A stretch of 64,000 nucleotides of DNA from an uncultured Deferribacteraceae bacterium (GTDB taxonomy: Bacteria > Chrysiogenota > Deferribacteres > Deferribacterales > Mucispirillaceae), in assembly GCA_947041165.1 (NCBI GenBank), contig CAMRCY010000009.1, forward strand, positions 1-64,000, in the 5' to 3' direction. Position 1 is the first letter of the stretch. The number at the start of each line of letters is the position of its first letter. Both the position numbers and the translations under genes were made by a program. This document shows positions 27,472 through 36,250 of the stretch, one piece after another. Below the pieces are notes generated by a model. The model was not told where the DNA came from. It did not search any database and saw only the letters and a program-made list of their open reading frames with translations.

Positions 27472-27803
27472 TTTTTTGATTTGTGATTTACGGTTTACGG
27501 TTACGACTACAGTTTAATGTTTAAGGTTGAGTACATGATTTAATGTTTTACGGTTACAGTTACGGATTAAGTTTTTAGTTTAGAATATAATATATGAGGT
27601 GGATAGTTTTTTTAGAACTATTCGCCTCTTTTTTGTGATTATATATAAATATATCTATATGTAACAGATAGTTACGAATAAAACTTAAGTTGCATAATTT
27701 TAAATATATGGTTTAATAAGATGTGCAGATAGTTTAGGAACACAAGAAAAATTATAAGGAGAGAACACGGATCATAACATTATAGTTCTTAAAGGAGTAT
27801 TTT
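27472..27803. other. Spacer after fba with degenerate repeats and terminator
   Basis: Just after fba, ACGGTTACGGTTACGAC, ACAGTTTAATGTTTA and ACGGTTACAGTTACGG recur in imperfect form (27485-27580), another small decayed array. The fba terminator follows at 27596-27634, then 150 AT-rich bases before the ribosome site of the next gene. Confidence 0.55.
27596..27634 (+). terminator. Intrinsic terminator of fba
   Basis: Arms GAGGTGGATAGTT (27596-27608) and AACTATTCGCCTC (27616-27628) pair over 13 bases with two G-U pairs, followed by TTTTTT. Confidence 0.85.
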
Positions 27804-28346
27804 ATGATTAGTGATATAGTTTCTGTTTTAGGATTTTTGGGTAGAATTAGTGACAAAGCAGATAGAGAACTTAAAGAAAAAGACCTTTTTAGTGCTACTA
27901 AAAATATAATAATTAATTTTATAGAAACTAGTATCAAATTATTAGCTGATGCAAGTAATAACAAACAATATGTAATTGCTGTAAAGATTCCTGCCGCTAA
28001 CGGATACTCTCTCGTTCTCATCACAGAAGATAAAATAGACACGGTATGGGATCATACTAAAATAGTAATATTTGCGAAATATAAACTTACTCTCAAGCAA
28101 CAACAATACATAATAGATATGATTATTAATATGAGTACAACCGTATACGAAAAGAATTACTTTAACACTAAACGTAGTAATGTTTATCTATATGAAAAAT
28201 CAAACAATCCTATTAACTACAAACAAATAAAGGAAATAGATAAAGAGTATTATATACCAATAGTGGGAATAGAAAAACGATTAGAGGAATTAAAAAATGG
28301 TGATTGGGATTCTTATATTATGACTTCCATTTTAGAACTAGGATAA
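27804..28346 (+). CDS. Hypothetical protein at head of accessory cassette
   Basis: Unrecognised 180-residue soluble protein without signal or membrane helix. The first 55 residues look helical (LGRISDKADRELKEKDLFSA, IIINFIETSIKLLADA), the middle alternates beta-like stretches (YVIAVKIPAANGYSLVLITE, KIVIFAKYKLT), suggesting a compact alpha/beta fold. AAAGGAG precedes the ATG by 6 bases. It is followed by three paralogous membrane proteins and a P-loop protein in the same direction, all with well-formed ribosome sites; whether they work together is unproven. Confidence 0.7.
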   Translation: MISDIVSVLGFLGRISDKADRELKEKDLFSATKNIIINFIETSIKLLADASNNKQYVIAVKIPAANGYSLVLITEDKIDTVWDHTKIVIFAKYKLTLKQQQYIIDMIINMSTTVYEKNYFNTKRSNVYLYEKSNNPINYKQIKEIDKEYYIPIVGIEKRLEELKNGDWDSYIMTSILELG

Positions 28347-28390
28347 TTCCAACCTCATACCCACCTCGTCTGCCAACCTTAAACACTTGG

Positions 28391-28419
28391 TAGACTTTAC
28401 TTTAAAAAAAATATATAAT
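28391..28419 (+). promoter_or_regulatory. Promoter of first paralogous membrane gene
   Basis: TAGACT (28391-28396), 17-base spacer and TATAAT (28414-28419). The same -35 hexamer and spacing recur before the second paralogue. Confidence 0.5.
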
Positions 28420-28464
28420 TAACCTCAATGCAATGTACTAAACTTTTGTGCTGTTGAGGGTCTT

Positions 28465-28914
28465 ATGATAAAGATACTAAGTCAAATTGTTAAAATTGCA
28501 CCTCTACTCGTGGCTCTCGTTGCTGTCTTTGTAACGGCTTTCACTTTTATTCTTATTCGGACTAAAATAAAAAATCGAAACGTTCACAAAACTTTAAAAC
28601 TCTTTAGAGATCTAAAACATGAACAACAACAATTAGCTTTCATTATTACTCATAGCAAAGATACAAAATATAAAAAAATATCCTTCTATAACTATCTTGA
28701 TGAACAAGAAACAATCATTAACCTTATGCATGATGGAAAAATTGATCAAGCTCTCTTTCATGATCTTATCAAACCTCAAATAATTGAATTTATCCATACA
28801 AACATTCTGAACTCTTATATATCCGAAATTAAATCTAATATCAAAAATAATAAACTATCTAAAAAAAGTTACAAACATCTTTTCAAACTTATTAACGAAC
28901 ATAATCAACATTAA
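28465..28914 (+). CDS. One-TM helical protein, paralogue A
   Basis: First of three tandem paralogues (149 residues). An N-terminal hydrophobic helix (LLVALVAVFVTAFTFILI, about residues 13-32) is followed by a cytoplasmic-type helical domain with the shared blocks KTLKLFRDLKHEQQQLAF, YLDEQETI and FHDLIKPQIIEF, ending LFKLINEHNQ. The general layout (one TM, then a helical part with a F/Y-L-xx-E-E motif) resembles DUF4760 proteins, but this is pattern memory, not a search result. It has its own promoter and the ribosome site GAGGG. Confidence 0.72.
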   Translation: MIKILSQIVKIAPLLVALVAVFVTAFTFILIRTKIKNRNVHKTLKLFRDLKHEQQQLAFIITHSKDTKYKKISFYNYLDEQETIINLMHDGKIDQALFHDLIKPQIIEFIHTNILNSYISEIKSNIKNNKLSKKSYKHLFKLINEHNQH

Positions 28915-28985
28915 CTAACCACAAATATCAAGTAAGTTTATTAACTATACACACTTTAACATACACACTAAAACTAAACAGTTGA

Positions 28986-29014
28986 TAGACTTAATATGAA
29001 AAATAATGTATAGT
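28986..29014 (+). promoter_or_regulatory. Promoter of second paralogous membrane gene
   Basis: TAGACT (28986-28991), 17-base spacer and TATAGT (29009-29014), matching the arrangement before paralogue A. Confidence 0.45.
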
Positions 29015-29060
29015 AGGTGGTTTAATGAGGTAATTACCTTATTAAATATCGGAGAGTGTT

Positions 29061-29528
29061 ATGATACAGTTATACATAGGAGCGCTTAAGGTTGCACCAT
29101 TACTTGTCGCTATGATTACAATGTTGATACTTGGATCAATTTTAATTATTATATTAAGTGGATTTAAAAAAAGAAAAGCTAATAAAACAACAAAACTTTT
29201 TAAAGATCTGAAACATGGACAACAACAACTGGTGTATGTTTTAAGAAGTAACAAAGATTTGTCATCTAAAAAAATCGCTTGTTTCAGTTATTTTGATTCA
29301 CTAGAGATCGTATTAAATCAAATGATGAATGGGGGACTTAATAACTCTCTCTATAAAAGTTTAATTAAACCTCTGATTATGGAATGTATTGCTATGGATG
29401 AAATGAGCCAATATATATCAGAAATTGAAAAACTTAATAGAGATAAAACAATTGAAAATAATTACCAAAATCTATTAAAACTTATTAATGAACACAATAA
29501 TAGTAAGATCATAGGTTTACCAGAATAA
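29061..29528 (+). CDS. One-TM helical protein, paralogue B
   Basis: Second paralogue, 155 residues, with the N-terminal helix VAMITMLILGSILIIIL (about residues 16-32), then KTTKLFKDLKHGQQQLVYVLRSNKD, YFDSLEIV and YKSLIKPLIMECI, ending LLKLINEHNN. The Glu of KHEQQQ in copies A and C is Gly here. GGAGAG precedes the start. Divergence from A and C is substantial, so the triplication is not recent. Confidence 0.72.
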   Translation: MIQLYIGALKVAPLLVAMITMLILGSILIIILSGFKKRKANKTTKLFKDLKHGQQQLVYVLRSNKDLSSKKIACFSYFDSLEIVLNQMMNGGLNNSLYKSLIKPLIMECIAMDEMSQYISEIEKLNRDKTIENNYQNLLKLINEHNNSKIIGLPE

Positions 29529-29783
29529 ATCTATATCGTTGATATTTTACGATAAAAAAATATTTAAAACAAAATAATGCATTGATAAATCTGATACACA
29601 TATCTATATTGTTGTATAAGATAAAGATGAAAGAAATGTATTCATAAAATAAATCTAAATGCTGATATTTACTGCAATAATATAATTTTAAAAAAACAAA
29701 TACATTGGTATACTAAATATAGATTGATGTATAATACAAAGTTGAAAGCAAGGTTTTACGCTTAATCAATACTGGAGAGACTT

Positions 29784-30254
29784 ATGCTAGAATCACTTAT
29801 TGAATTGATCAAAACTGATACTATTCGTGTCGCTGTAATATCTGTGCTAGTAATTATATTCACCTTCATTGCTGTTCGTAGTGAATTAAAAAACTGGAGA
29901 ATTGGGAAGACATTAAAATTGTTCAGAGCGCTTAAGCATGAACAACAACAATTATCGTATGTTTTGCGTGGCAACAAAGAAATTCAATTTAAACAGATCG
30001 CTTGCTCGAACTATCTTGATGAACAAGAAAAAGTTCTAGCTTTAAAAACAAGCGGGAAACTGCAATATTCGCTCTTTAATGATCTGATAAAACCACTCAT
30101 TATTGAATCTATAAATTTTGATACAATGAACGCATTTCTTGTCGACGTAAAAAAAGCAAACATCAATAGAGATCCAGCTGAAATGATTTATCCTCATCTA
30201 TTCCAACTTATAATAGATCACAATAATGATAGAGTTGACGCAAGTAAAGAATAA
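29784..30254 (+). CDS. One-TM helical protein, paralogue C
   Basis: Third paralogue, 156 residues: N-terminal helix RVAVISVLVIIFTFIAVR (about residues 14-31), then KTLKLFRALKHEQQQLSYVL, YLDEQEKVLALKTSGKL and FNDLIKPLIIESINF, ending LFQLIIDHNND. A TATAAT lies at 29730-29735. The 255-base gap before it contains two loosely similar promoter-like blocks (about 29578-29640 and 29698-29755), as if a promoter had been duplicated. The P-loop gene follows 47 bases later and probably shares its transcript. Confidence 0.72.
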   Translation: MLESLIELIKTDTIRVAVISVLVIIFTFIAVRSELKNWRIGKTLKLFRALKHEQQQLSYVLRGNKEIQFKQIACSNYLDEQEKVLALKTSGKLQYSLFNDLIKPLIIESINFDTMNAFLVDVKKANINRDPAEMIYPHLFQLIIDHNNDRVDASKE

Positions 30255-30301
30255 AAAAATATAATATAAATTTATAAACTTATGAACTAAAGGGGGATCT
30301 A

Positions 30302-30754
30302 ATGATAATTACAAACGCAGTGGCATATATTATTTGGGGAAGTACCGATAAAGGCAAAACTTCAACAATTCGTGGCGTTACTCAACATATGTTAGATACA
30401 GGCGGAAGGAGTATATTTCCTACTGCATTTACAATCCCTGATAAAGGTGATTTTGAATGTATTATAGAACACACAAATAAAAGTGGTCAAAAACTTATTT
30501 ATGCTATCGTAAGTCAAGGAGATACTCAGGAATTTTTACAAGTACGCTGGAATAGATTAAATGAAGGGTATCATGATCAAATCGATATCGCAATTGGAGC
30601 TGCCCGTACTAGAGAAAATACTAGACTTTGGTGGCAAAGACTATTTCCGTTTCCGAATATTAAATGGTTTCAAAGTAACGATTATTATAAAGAGTACCAT
30701 AACGAATATACAAAATTTAAAATTGATATATTTAACTCAATATTAAATATATAA
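30302..30754 (+). CDS. Small P-loop protein
   Basis: Unrecognised 150-residue protein with a canonical Walker A motif GSTDKGKT at residues 13-20 directly after the first beta strand (AVAYIIW), so nucleotide binding is likely. A Walker B is not clear; IYAIVSQGD (about 68-76) is the best candidate strand. QIDIAIGAARTRENT follows. It is short for a full NTPase and could be a kinase-like or chaperone-like domain. It sits at the end of the three-paralogue cassette, ribosome site GGGGG 7 bases before ATG, and is closed by a terminator at 30783. Confidence 0.72.
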   Translation: MIITNAVAYIIWGSTDKGKTSTIRGVTQHMLDTGGRSIFPTAFTIPDKGDFECIIEHTNKSGQKLIYAIVSQGDTQEFLQVRWNRLNEGYHDQIDIAIGAARTRENTRLWWQRLFPFPNIKWFQSNDYYKEYHNEYTKFKIDIFNSILNI

Positions 30755-30782
30755 TTAAAAATAATTATATTCTGGTAAATAT

Positions 30783-30814
30783 AAAAACACCATCTAATTT
30801 AGAGGGTGTTTTTT
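30783..30814. terminator. Bidirectional terminator between P-loop gene and small secreted protein
   Basis: Arms AAAAACACC (30783-30791) and GGTGTTTTT (30805-30813), extended by inner TCTAA/TTAGA pairs across one mismatch. A-runs and T-runs flank it, so it can serve both convergent genes. Confidence 0.8.
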
Positions 30815-30918
30815 GCATTCCATATCGTTATATATATAACTTCATCTAGCACTATAATAAAATAAAAACTCTCATTGTTGATCGGCTTAAACTCTAATCC
30901 AAAACAACTTAAAACTTA

Positions 30919-31227
30919 CTAACAGTATTTACCATCATTTGCTTCGCATTCAAATTTATCTACTGCATCATCATACTCATCAACTGCACCATTATACTTA
31001 TCTACTGCATCATCTATCTTATCGGTTAAGCAATCTCTATAGCGTTCAACTTCGTCACTATATCTATCCATATCTAATTCGCATCTGTTAAGATCATACT
31101 CATCGTCAAACGTATCTCCAAAAGATAAATTTATACAACTGGGTACTCTCGGCTCTGAACAATATCCTAAAGCATAACCGTTCTGATAAAATAATAACAT
31201 AAACAATATTAATAAATATCTTATCAT
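30919..31227 (-). CDS. Small secreted Asp/Cys-rich protein
   Basis: Unrecognised 102-residue protein. A signal peptide is clear (MIRYLLILFMLLFYQNGYALG, cleavage probably after residue 20). The mature part is acidic with six Cys, three in RVPSC / RCELD / RDCLTD, and a run of loosely repeated DAVDKYNGAVDEYDDAVDK near the C-terminus, probably a coiled coil. It ends CEANDGKYC. Likely periplasmic with disulphides. AGGAG lies upstream of the ATG. Confidence 0.7.
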   Translation of the reverse strand: MIRYLLILFMLLFYQNGYALGYCSEPRVPSCINLSFGDTFDDEYDLNRCELDMDRYSDEVERYRDCLTDKIDDAVDKYNGAVDEYDDAVDKFECEANDGKYC

Positions 31228-31335
31228 ATAAATCTGCTCTCCTTATATTGTAACCTTAACTGATCATACAAAAATGAATAATCCTAAATTCAGTAATTAT
31301 AAAAACTTGCAGACGGAATTCAACAATTATAAAAA

Positions 31336-32133
31336 TTATAATTTCAGGAAATCATCCATATTGTAAAACCCTGCTGGTTTATCAACTATCCATTTTGCAA
31401 CTTTAACTGCTCCGTTTGCAAAAGCATCTCGTGAGTGTGCACGATGTGTAATTTCTATCCTTTCATTATTTCCAAAGAAATAAACTGTATGATCACCAAC
31501 CACATCTCCACCTCTAAGTGTTTGCATGCCGATTTCGTTCTCACGACGCTCACCAATCATACCTTCTCTACAATGCACAGCATTTTCTGCTAAATCTAGT
31601 CCTGCACCATCTGCTGCCGCTTGTGCCATTGCATATGCTGTTCCACTTGGTGCATCTTTCTTTAATCTATGGTGGATTTCTGATAACTCTATATCATAAT
31701 TATCAAGCAGTGATGCTGCAAGATGAATTAATTTTAAACTTACATTTAACCCTAATGAAAAATTTGGTGCTAAAAATATCGGATAGTTTTTTGATGCTAA
31801 ATAAATAGCCTCTTTCTCATCTTTTGAAAATCCTGTTGAACCTATAATTAATGGTTTCTTTAGTTCGTTAAAATATTTCATATTAGATGTTGTGATCGCT
31901 GCTCCTGTGAAATCTATTATCACATCTGACTTAGCACACTCAACTAATATATCATTAGATAATTTTGCACCACCCTTTCCAGCTCCTGCAATTTCATATA
32001 TCGGCTCGCCGTAAAATGGAGAAGTTTTTGTATCTATCGCTGCAACAATCTCTGTATCTTTATCTAAACAAACTATGCTCGATATCGCCTTACCCATTCT
32101 GCCAGCTGCTCCAATCATTGATATTCCTATCAT
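31336..32133 (-). CDS. dapB: 4-hydroxy-tetrahydrodipicolinate reductase
   Basis: Reduces dihydrodipicolinate in the lysine/DAP route. The 265-residue protein has the nucleotide-binding MIGAAGRMGKAISSIV at the N-terminus and the family signature EIHHRLKKDAPSGTA with the catalytic His-His and Lys. AAGGAG is 6 bases before the ATG. Last gene of a dapF-dapA-dapB set. Confidence 0.96.
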   Translation of the reverse strand: MIGISMIGAAGRMGKAISSIVCLDKDTEIVAAIDTKTSPFYGEPIYEIAGAGKGGAKLSNDILVECAKSDVIIDFTGAAITTSNMKYFNELKKPLIIGSTGFSKDEKEAIYLASKNYPIFLAPNFSLGLNVSLKLIHLAASLLDNYDIELSEIHHRLKKDAPSGTAYAMAQAAADGAGLDLAENAVHCREGMIGERRENEIGMQTLRGGDVVGDHTVYFFGNNERIEITHRAHSRDAFANGAVKVAKWIVDKPAGFYNMDDFLKL

Positions 32134-32230
32134 TCTAAACTCCTTCTAAACCTCTTAATATCTTCAACATCTTCTATATAATCTATCATAAATAGATCGA
32201 TCAATTTACTTATTAACTGCTTGCTAAAAT

Positions 32231-33121
32231 TTAATTATTAACTAATTCTATACCTATCTCACGCATAGCAGATTTTAAAATTTCTGTACCTTCTTTACTC
32301 ATTACTGTGAGTGGAAGTCTAACTTCATCTTCTATCACACCCATCAAATATAATGCTTTTTTTACGGGGATTGGATTAGTCTCACAAAATAAAACTTTGA
32401 ACAATTTAGATAATTTAAAATGTATCTCTCTTGCATCTTCATAATTTCCATCAAGTACACAACTACACATTTTCGCCATTAAGCCTGGAGCTATATTATT
32501 TGTGACAGATATAACACCTTTAGCACCTAATGTCATAAGTGGATAAGTTAGAGAATCCTCTCCTGATAAAAGTGTGAAATTTTCTGTATATTTCATAATC
32601 TCGACAGCTTGTTCTATACTTCCTGATGCCTCTTTTATGCCCACAATATTATCTATCTTTGATAATCTTATAACTGTTTCTGGCAACATATTTAACGCCG
32701 TTCTTCCAGGGACGTTATATAATATTATCGGTATATCAACAGATGTTGCGATCTCTTTATAATGTTGAAATAAACCTTCTTGAGTTGGCTTATTATAATA
32801 TGGAGTGATTAAAAGTGCCGCCTCAGCTCCAGCATCTTTTGCATGCTTAGTTAACAATTTTGTTTCAAGTGTAGAGTTTGATCCAGCACCTGCAATCACA
32901 GGAACTCGTCCTGAAACTTGATCAATAACAATCTCCACAACATCAAAATGTTCTTCATGCGATAGCGTCGCTGATTCACCAGTTGTGCCACATGGAACTA
33001 TACCGTTCGTGCCATTTGATATATGAAACTCAACGAGATTTCGTAAAGCTTTCTGATCAACACTCCCTTCATTATCAAACGGTGTAATGATCGCCGTGAT
33101 ACTACCTTTTATATCTAACAT
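32231..33121 (-). CDS. dapA: 4-hydroxy-tetrahydrodipicolinate synthase
   Basis: Condenses pyruvate and aspartate semialdehyde, first committed step to DAP and lysine. The 296-residue TIM-barrel protein has GTTGESATLSHEEH, the YNVPGRTALNM strand with the catalytic Tyr, and the Schiff-base Lys in GIKEASGSIEQ (about residue 161). It lies 24 bases after dapF and about 97 before dapB. Confidence 0.96.
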   Translation of the reverse strand: MLDIKGSITAIITPFDNEGSVDQKALRNLVEFHISNGTNGIVPCGTTGESATLSHEEHFDVVEIVIDQVSGRVPVIAGAGSNSTLETKLLTKHAKDAGAEAALLITPYYNKPTQEGLFQHYKEIATSVDIPIILYNVPGRTALNMLPETVIRLSKIDNIVGIKEASGSIEQAVEIMKYTENFTLLSGEDSLTYPLMTLGAKGVISVTNNIAPGLMAKMCSCVLDGNYEDAREIHFKLSKLFKVLFCETNPIPVKKALYLMGVIEDEVRLPLTVMSKEGTEILKSAMREIGIELVNN

Positions 33122-33145
33122 AATTAACCTCTCAAATAAAAAATA

Positions 33146-33955
33146 TCAATACTTGTACGACTCTGCATTAAGCTCGCCGTCATAAATATGTCTAGTCGCA
33201 CCTTGAAGATAAACTTTATCACCTTCTTTTGAAACAGTTAGATATCCGTTATCAGCTGTTTTTAATACCGTAGGAGAAGTCGTGAAACCTTTCTCAATAG
33301 ATATAAGAGTTGCAGCCGTTGCACCAGTTCCGCAAGCTAATGTTTCATCTTCAACGCCACGCTCATAAGTTCTAATATTTAGCTCGCTACCACTTACTAC
33401 TTTTATAAAATTTACGTTCGTACCTTTTGGTGCAAAATTTTCATGATATCTAATTTTTGAACCTAATGCTTTAACATCTACATTTTCAATATCATCTAAA
33501 AATATCACAACGTGAGGCACACCTGTGTTTAAAAATGAGTAGTTATATTTTACCCCGTCAATCTCTATCATGTTATCTAACTGTAATCCGTGAGGAGTAG
33601 TTAATTGAACTTTCACATCAAGATCGTTGATAATTGTAGCCTCAATAATACCAGCTCCTGTTTCAAACTTCATAGATGTTTTTGCGATATTATTTTTGTA
33701 AGCAAATTTTGCAACACACCTAGAACCGTTGCCACACATCTCAGCTTCGCTACCATCTGAATTAAAAAATCTCCACGCAAAATCTACCTTGTCTGATTTG
33801 CACAGAAAAAATACTCCATCTGCTCCAACCGATAAAGCTCGCTTAGATATTTTTATCACAAACTCAGCATTAATATACTCATCTAATGAGCCGTCCATAT
33901 TGTTAAAAACGATAAAATCATTACCGTTACCTGTTAATTTTGAAAATTTAATCAT
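33146..33955 (-). CDS. dapF: Diaminopimelate epimerase
   Basis: Converts LL-DAP to meso-DAP for peptidoglycan and lysine. The 269-residue protein starts MIKFSKLTGNGNDFIVF, and both catalytic Cys sites are present: AEMCGNGSRCVAKF and ETLACGTGATAATLI. I use the ATG at 33955; a GTG directly before it at 33958 is in frame. First gene of the dapF-dapA-dapB operon. The presence of meso-DAP genes indicates a normal DAP-type cell wall. Confidence 0.95.
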   Translation of the reverse strand: MIKFSKLTGNGNDFIVFNNMDGSLDEYINAEFVIKISKRALSVGADGVFFLCKSDKVDFAWRFFNSDGSEAEMCGNGSRCVAKFAYKNNIAKTSMKFETGAGIIEATIINDLDVKVQLTTPHGLQLDNMIEIDGVKYNYSFLNTGVPHVVIFLDDIENVDVKALGSKIRYHENFAPKGTNVNFIKVVSGSELNIRTYERGVEDETLACGTGATAATLISIEKGFTTSPTVLKTADNGYLTVSKEGDKVYLQGATRHIYDGELNAESYKY

Positions 33956-34123
33956 CACCTAGAATAACATATTTATCTTTTTGTTGTCAAACACTCATTA
34001 ACATAAAAACCTAGCATAAAATTTTAAATAGCGTATATATAATAAATGTAGTAAATATAAAGATTGTATCAATTATAATACAATTCTTGTTATATAGATT
34101 AAATAAATAATATGGAGAAAAAT

Positions 34124-34501
34124 ATGGATGATAGATTTAGTGCAGAATATGAAAAATATAAAAATAAAGCCTCTGAAAAAGATTTTGAAAAGATAGATGA
34201 GAACGAAGAAGAGATATTAAATAAAGCATCAAAAAAATCTCTCTTAAAATATTTTGAACAGATTAAAGTTATGATCTCGATGGTGAAAGATTACACTAGT
34301 GGAAATTATAAAGTTGTGCCTGTGTCAACTATCTTAGGCGTCGTTGGAACATTGATTTATGTGTTCTCACCTATTGATGCTATACCTGATTTTCTGCCTT
34401 TCGCAGGACTTATAGATGATGCAGGAGTTGTGGCTGTTTGTCTATCTCTGCTTAATTCTGATATTGAACGATATACCGAATGGAAAGAGAAAACAGTTTA
34501 A
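34124..34501 (+). CDS. DUF1232 (YkvA-like) membrane protein
   Basis: A 125-residue protein with a charged N-terminal half and the DUF1232 signature at about 70-105: VPVSTILGVVGTLIYVFSPIDAIPDFLPF, with the typical SPIDxIPDFLP core. The role of the family is not known to me. I start at 34124, since GGAG lies 6 bases upstream; the in-frame ATG at 34112 has no ribosome site. Confidence 0.85.
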   Translation: MDDRFSAEYEKYKNKASEKDFEKIDENEEEILNKASKKSLLKYFEQIKVMISMVKDYTSGNYKVVPVSTILGVVGTLIYVFSPIDAIPDFLPFAGLIDDAGVVAVCLSLLNSDIERYTEWKEKTV

Positions 34502-34570
34502 TATATGGTCGTTCGATTTTTGAACATGTTACTTTTATCGTATCACAAAACAAACTATGTGGTTGATTAG

Positions 34571-34738
34571 TAATTTAACCAACTGATAGTTTGATGCAAA
34601 ATAATATTAATAATATTTACCCAGTGTAATTTAACCAACTGATAGTTTGACACAAAATAATATTAATAATATTTATCCAGCGTAATTTAACCAACTGATA
34701 GTTTGATACAAAATAATATTAATAATATTTATCCAGTT
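34571..34738 (+). repeat. Three 56-bp tandem repeats upstream of smpB
   Basis: Units 34571-34626, 34627-34682 and 34683-34738 begin TAATTTAACCAACTGATAG and differ at only a few positions. Each contains a -35-like TTGATG, TTGACA or TTGATA followed by AT-rich DNA, so promoter elements may have been multiplied. The rest of the 34502-34799 spacer shows nothing else. Confidence 0.92.
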
Positions 34739-34799
34739 GATATAGTTATTCTTTCATGTTAGCATAAAGTTATATTTAGATTTGGTAGAGGGTGATTTA

Positions 34800-35246
34800 G
34801 TGGTTCTTGCAACAAATAGAAAAGCATATCATGAATATGAGATTTTAGAAAAATTTGAGGCGGGTATCGCTCTTCAAGGTACTGAAGTGAAATCTATTCG
34901 TCAAAGTAAAATTAACCTAAAAGAATCACACGTGAAAGTTATCAACAACGAAATGATGCTTGTTGGTTGTCATATATCTCCGTACGATTTCGGAAACAGA
35001 TTTAATCATGATCCGTTGCGTACTAGAAAACTTCTTATGCATAAAAAAGAGATTTTTAAACTTATGGGAAAAGTTAATGAGAAAGGTTTAGCACTTACTG
35101 CTCTTAAAGTCTATCTAAAAAAAGGTTTGATAAAAATTGAAGTTGCACTTGTTAGAGGTAAAAAACTTTACGATAAACGTAGAAGTGAAAAAGAGAAAGA
35201 TCTATCTATCGAAATGAACCGAGCTTTAAAAAGTAAAACGGATTAA
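34800..35246 (+). CDS. smpB: SsrA-binding protein SmpB
   Basis: Binds tmRNA and brings it to stalled ribosomes. The 148-residue protein has the family start VLATNRKAYHEYEILEKFEAGI, GTEVKSIRQSKINLKESH, and the C-terminal KKLYDKRRSEKEKD tail needed for trans-translation. I use GTG at 34800, 8 bases after GAGG and matching the family N-terminus; the longer TTG frame from 34782 has no support. Its RNA partner ssrA lies at 44588-44928 on the other strand. Confidence 0.95.
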   Translation: MVLATNRKAYHEYEILEKFEAGIALQGTEVKSIRQSKINLKESHVKVINNEMMLVGCHISPYDFGNRFNHDPLRTRKLLMHKKEIFKLMGKVNEKGLALTALKVYLKKGLIKIEVALVRGKKLYDKRRSEKEKDLSIEMNRALKSKTD

Positions 35247-35254
35247 GATTTTAA

Positions 35255-35314
35255 TTAATATTATTTTTAAAGTTACTATTTAGTTTAATATTATTTTTAA
35301 GTTTACTATTTAGT
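35255..35314 (+). repeat. Two 30-bp tandem repeats after smpB
   Basis: Units 35255-35284 and 35285-35314, beginning TTAATATTATTTTTAA and differing at two positions. The remaining 160 bases to ogt are AT-rich without features. Confidence 0.8.
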
Positions 35315-35477
35315 TTAAATTTAAATTGAACTCTTATGTTCATCAATCACTATTCATAATTAATTCTATATCAATATTAATTCTACAACAATAATCGTAC
35401 ACTAATTAATATCACAATCCTTAATCATACATCAATCATTACACATCAATCTATATCTTAATATCAGATCACACCGA

Positions 35478-35960
35478 TCACGCGTACATCTGTTCCATAG
35501 ACAATAGTTTAGATTTGCTTTCTATCCCACCTGCATAACCAGTTAAACTGCTATTGCTACCTATCACTCTATGGCACGGAATAACAATCGGTAAAGGGTT
35601 CTTGTTGCACGCCATACCAACTGCTCTATAACCTTTTGGAATACCTATCTTATTGCATATATCTTTATATGAAACTGTCGTTCCGTAATCTATCAATTTA
35701 AGTGCGTACCAAACTGAAAGTTGAAAATTTGATCCTTTTATATCATATGGAATATCTATCGTTTTACTCTTACCTATTAGATAATTATTAATTTTATCCA
35801 TACACTTTTTAATAAAATCTGTCTCACTCACATTATAACCACTATCACTATTTAAATAACTTTCATTATTATCTATAAAAACTATCTTCTGTAAATAGTT
35901 GTTTGAAGTAATCACAGCTAATTTACCGATAGGTGTATCGTAAACCCAACAATCTGACAT
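35478..35960 (-). CDS. ogt: Methylated-DNA-protein-cysteine methyltransferase
   Basis: Repairs O6-alkylguanine by transferring the alkyl group to its own Cys. The 160-residue protein carries the acceptor motif IPCHRVIGSNSSLTGYAGG near residue 128 and the DNA-binding helix region VSYKDICNKIGIPKGYRAVGMACNKNP. Length fits the Ogt/MGMT family. AAGGAG precedes the ATG at a rather long spacing. It is a single gene flanked by AT-rich spacers. Confidence 0.94.
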   Translation of the reverse strand: MSDCWVYDTPIGKLAVITSNNYLQKIVFIDNNESYLNSDSGYNVSETDFIKKCMDKINNYLIGKSKTIDIPYDIKGSNFQLSVWYALKLIDYGTTVSYKDICNKIGIPKGYRAVGMACNKNPLPIVIPCHRVIGSNSSLTGYAGGIESKSKLLSMEQMYA

Positions 35961-36049
35961 AATAAAAAAATCTCCTTAAAATTTACTACAAATATATTAT
36001 CAATGTTATTAGTATTGATATAAAACTTCAACACTTAAATTAAAAATAT

Positions 36050-36080
36050 TCGTCCCCTCACATAAGCAAGAGGACGATAG
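36050..36080 (-). terminator. Probable terminator after the DUF805 gene
   Basis: CGTCCCCT and AGAGGACG pair at 7 of 8 positions around a short loop; on the minus strand AATATTTTT follows. It lies about 170 bases past the DUF805 stop. Confidence 0.5.
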
Positions 36081-36250
36081 ATATCAGGCTACTTAGATAT
36101 TTGTTGAGGACTTCAATCGTAAGTGTACTGTATCTAACTTTATCAAATAAATAAATTAAATCAAAAATAAAAATAAAACTAATTTTGTAAATAATAAATT
36201 TAAAGTTCATTATCTAACTCTACTAACAATGAATTTCAAGTTCATAACTG

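Noticed and set aside
35255-35314. Attachment site from short direct repeats
   Set aside because: The two 30-bp copies are directly adjacent and no integrase or mobile genes are nearby.
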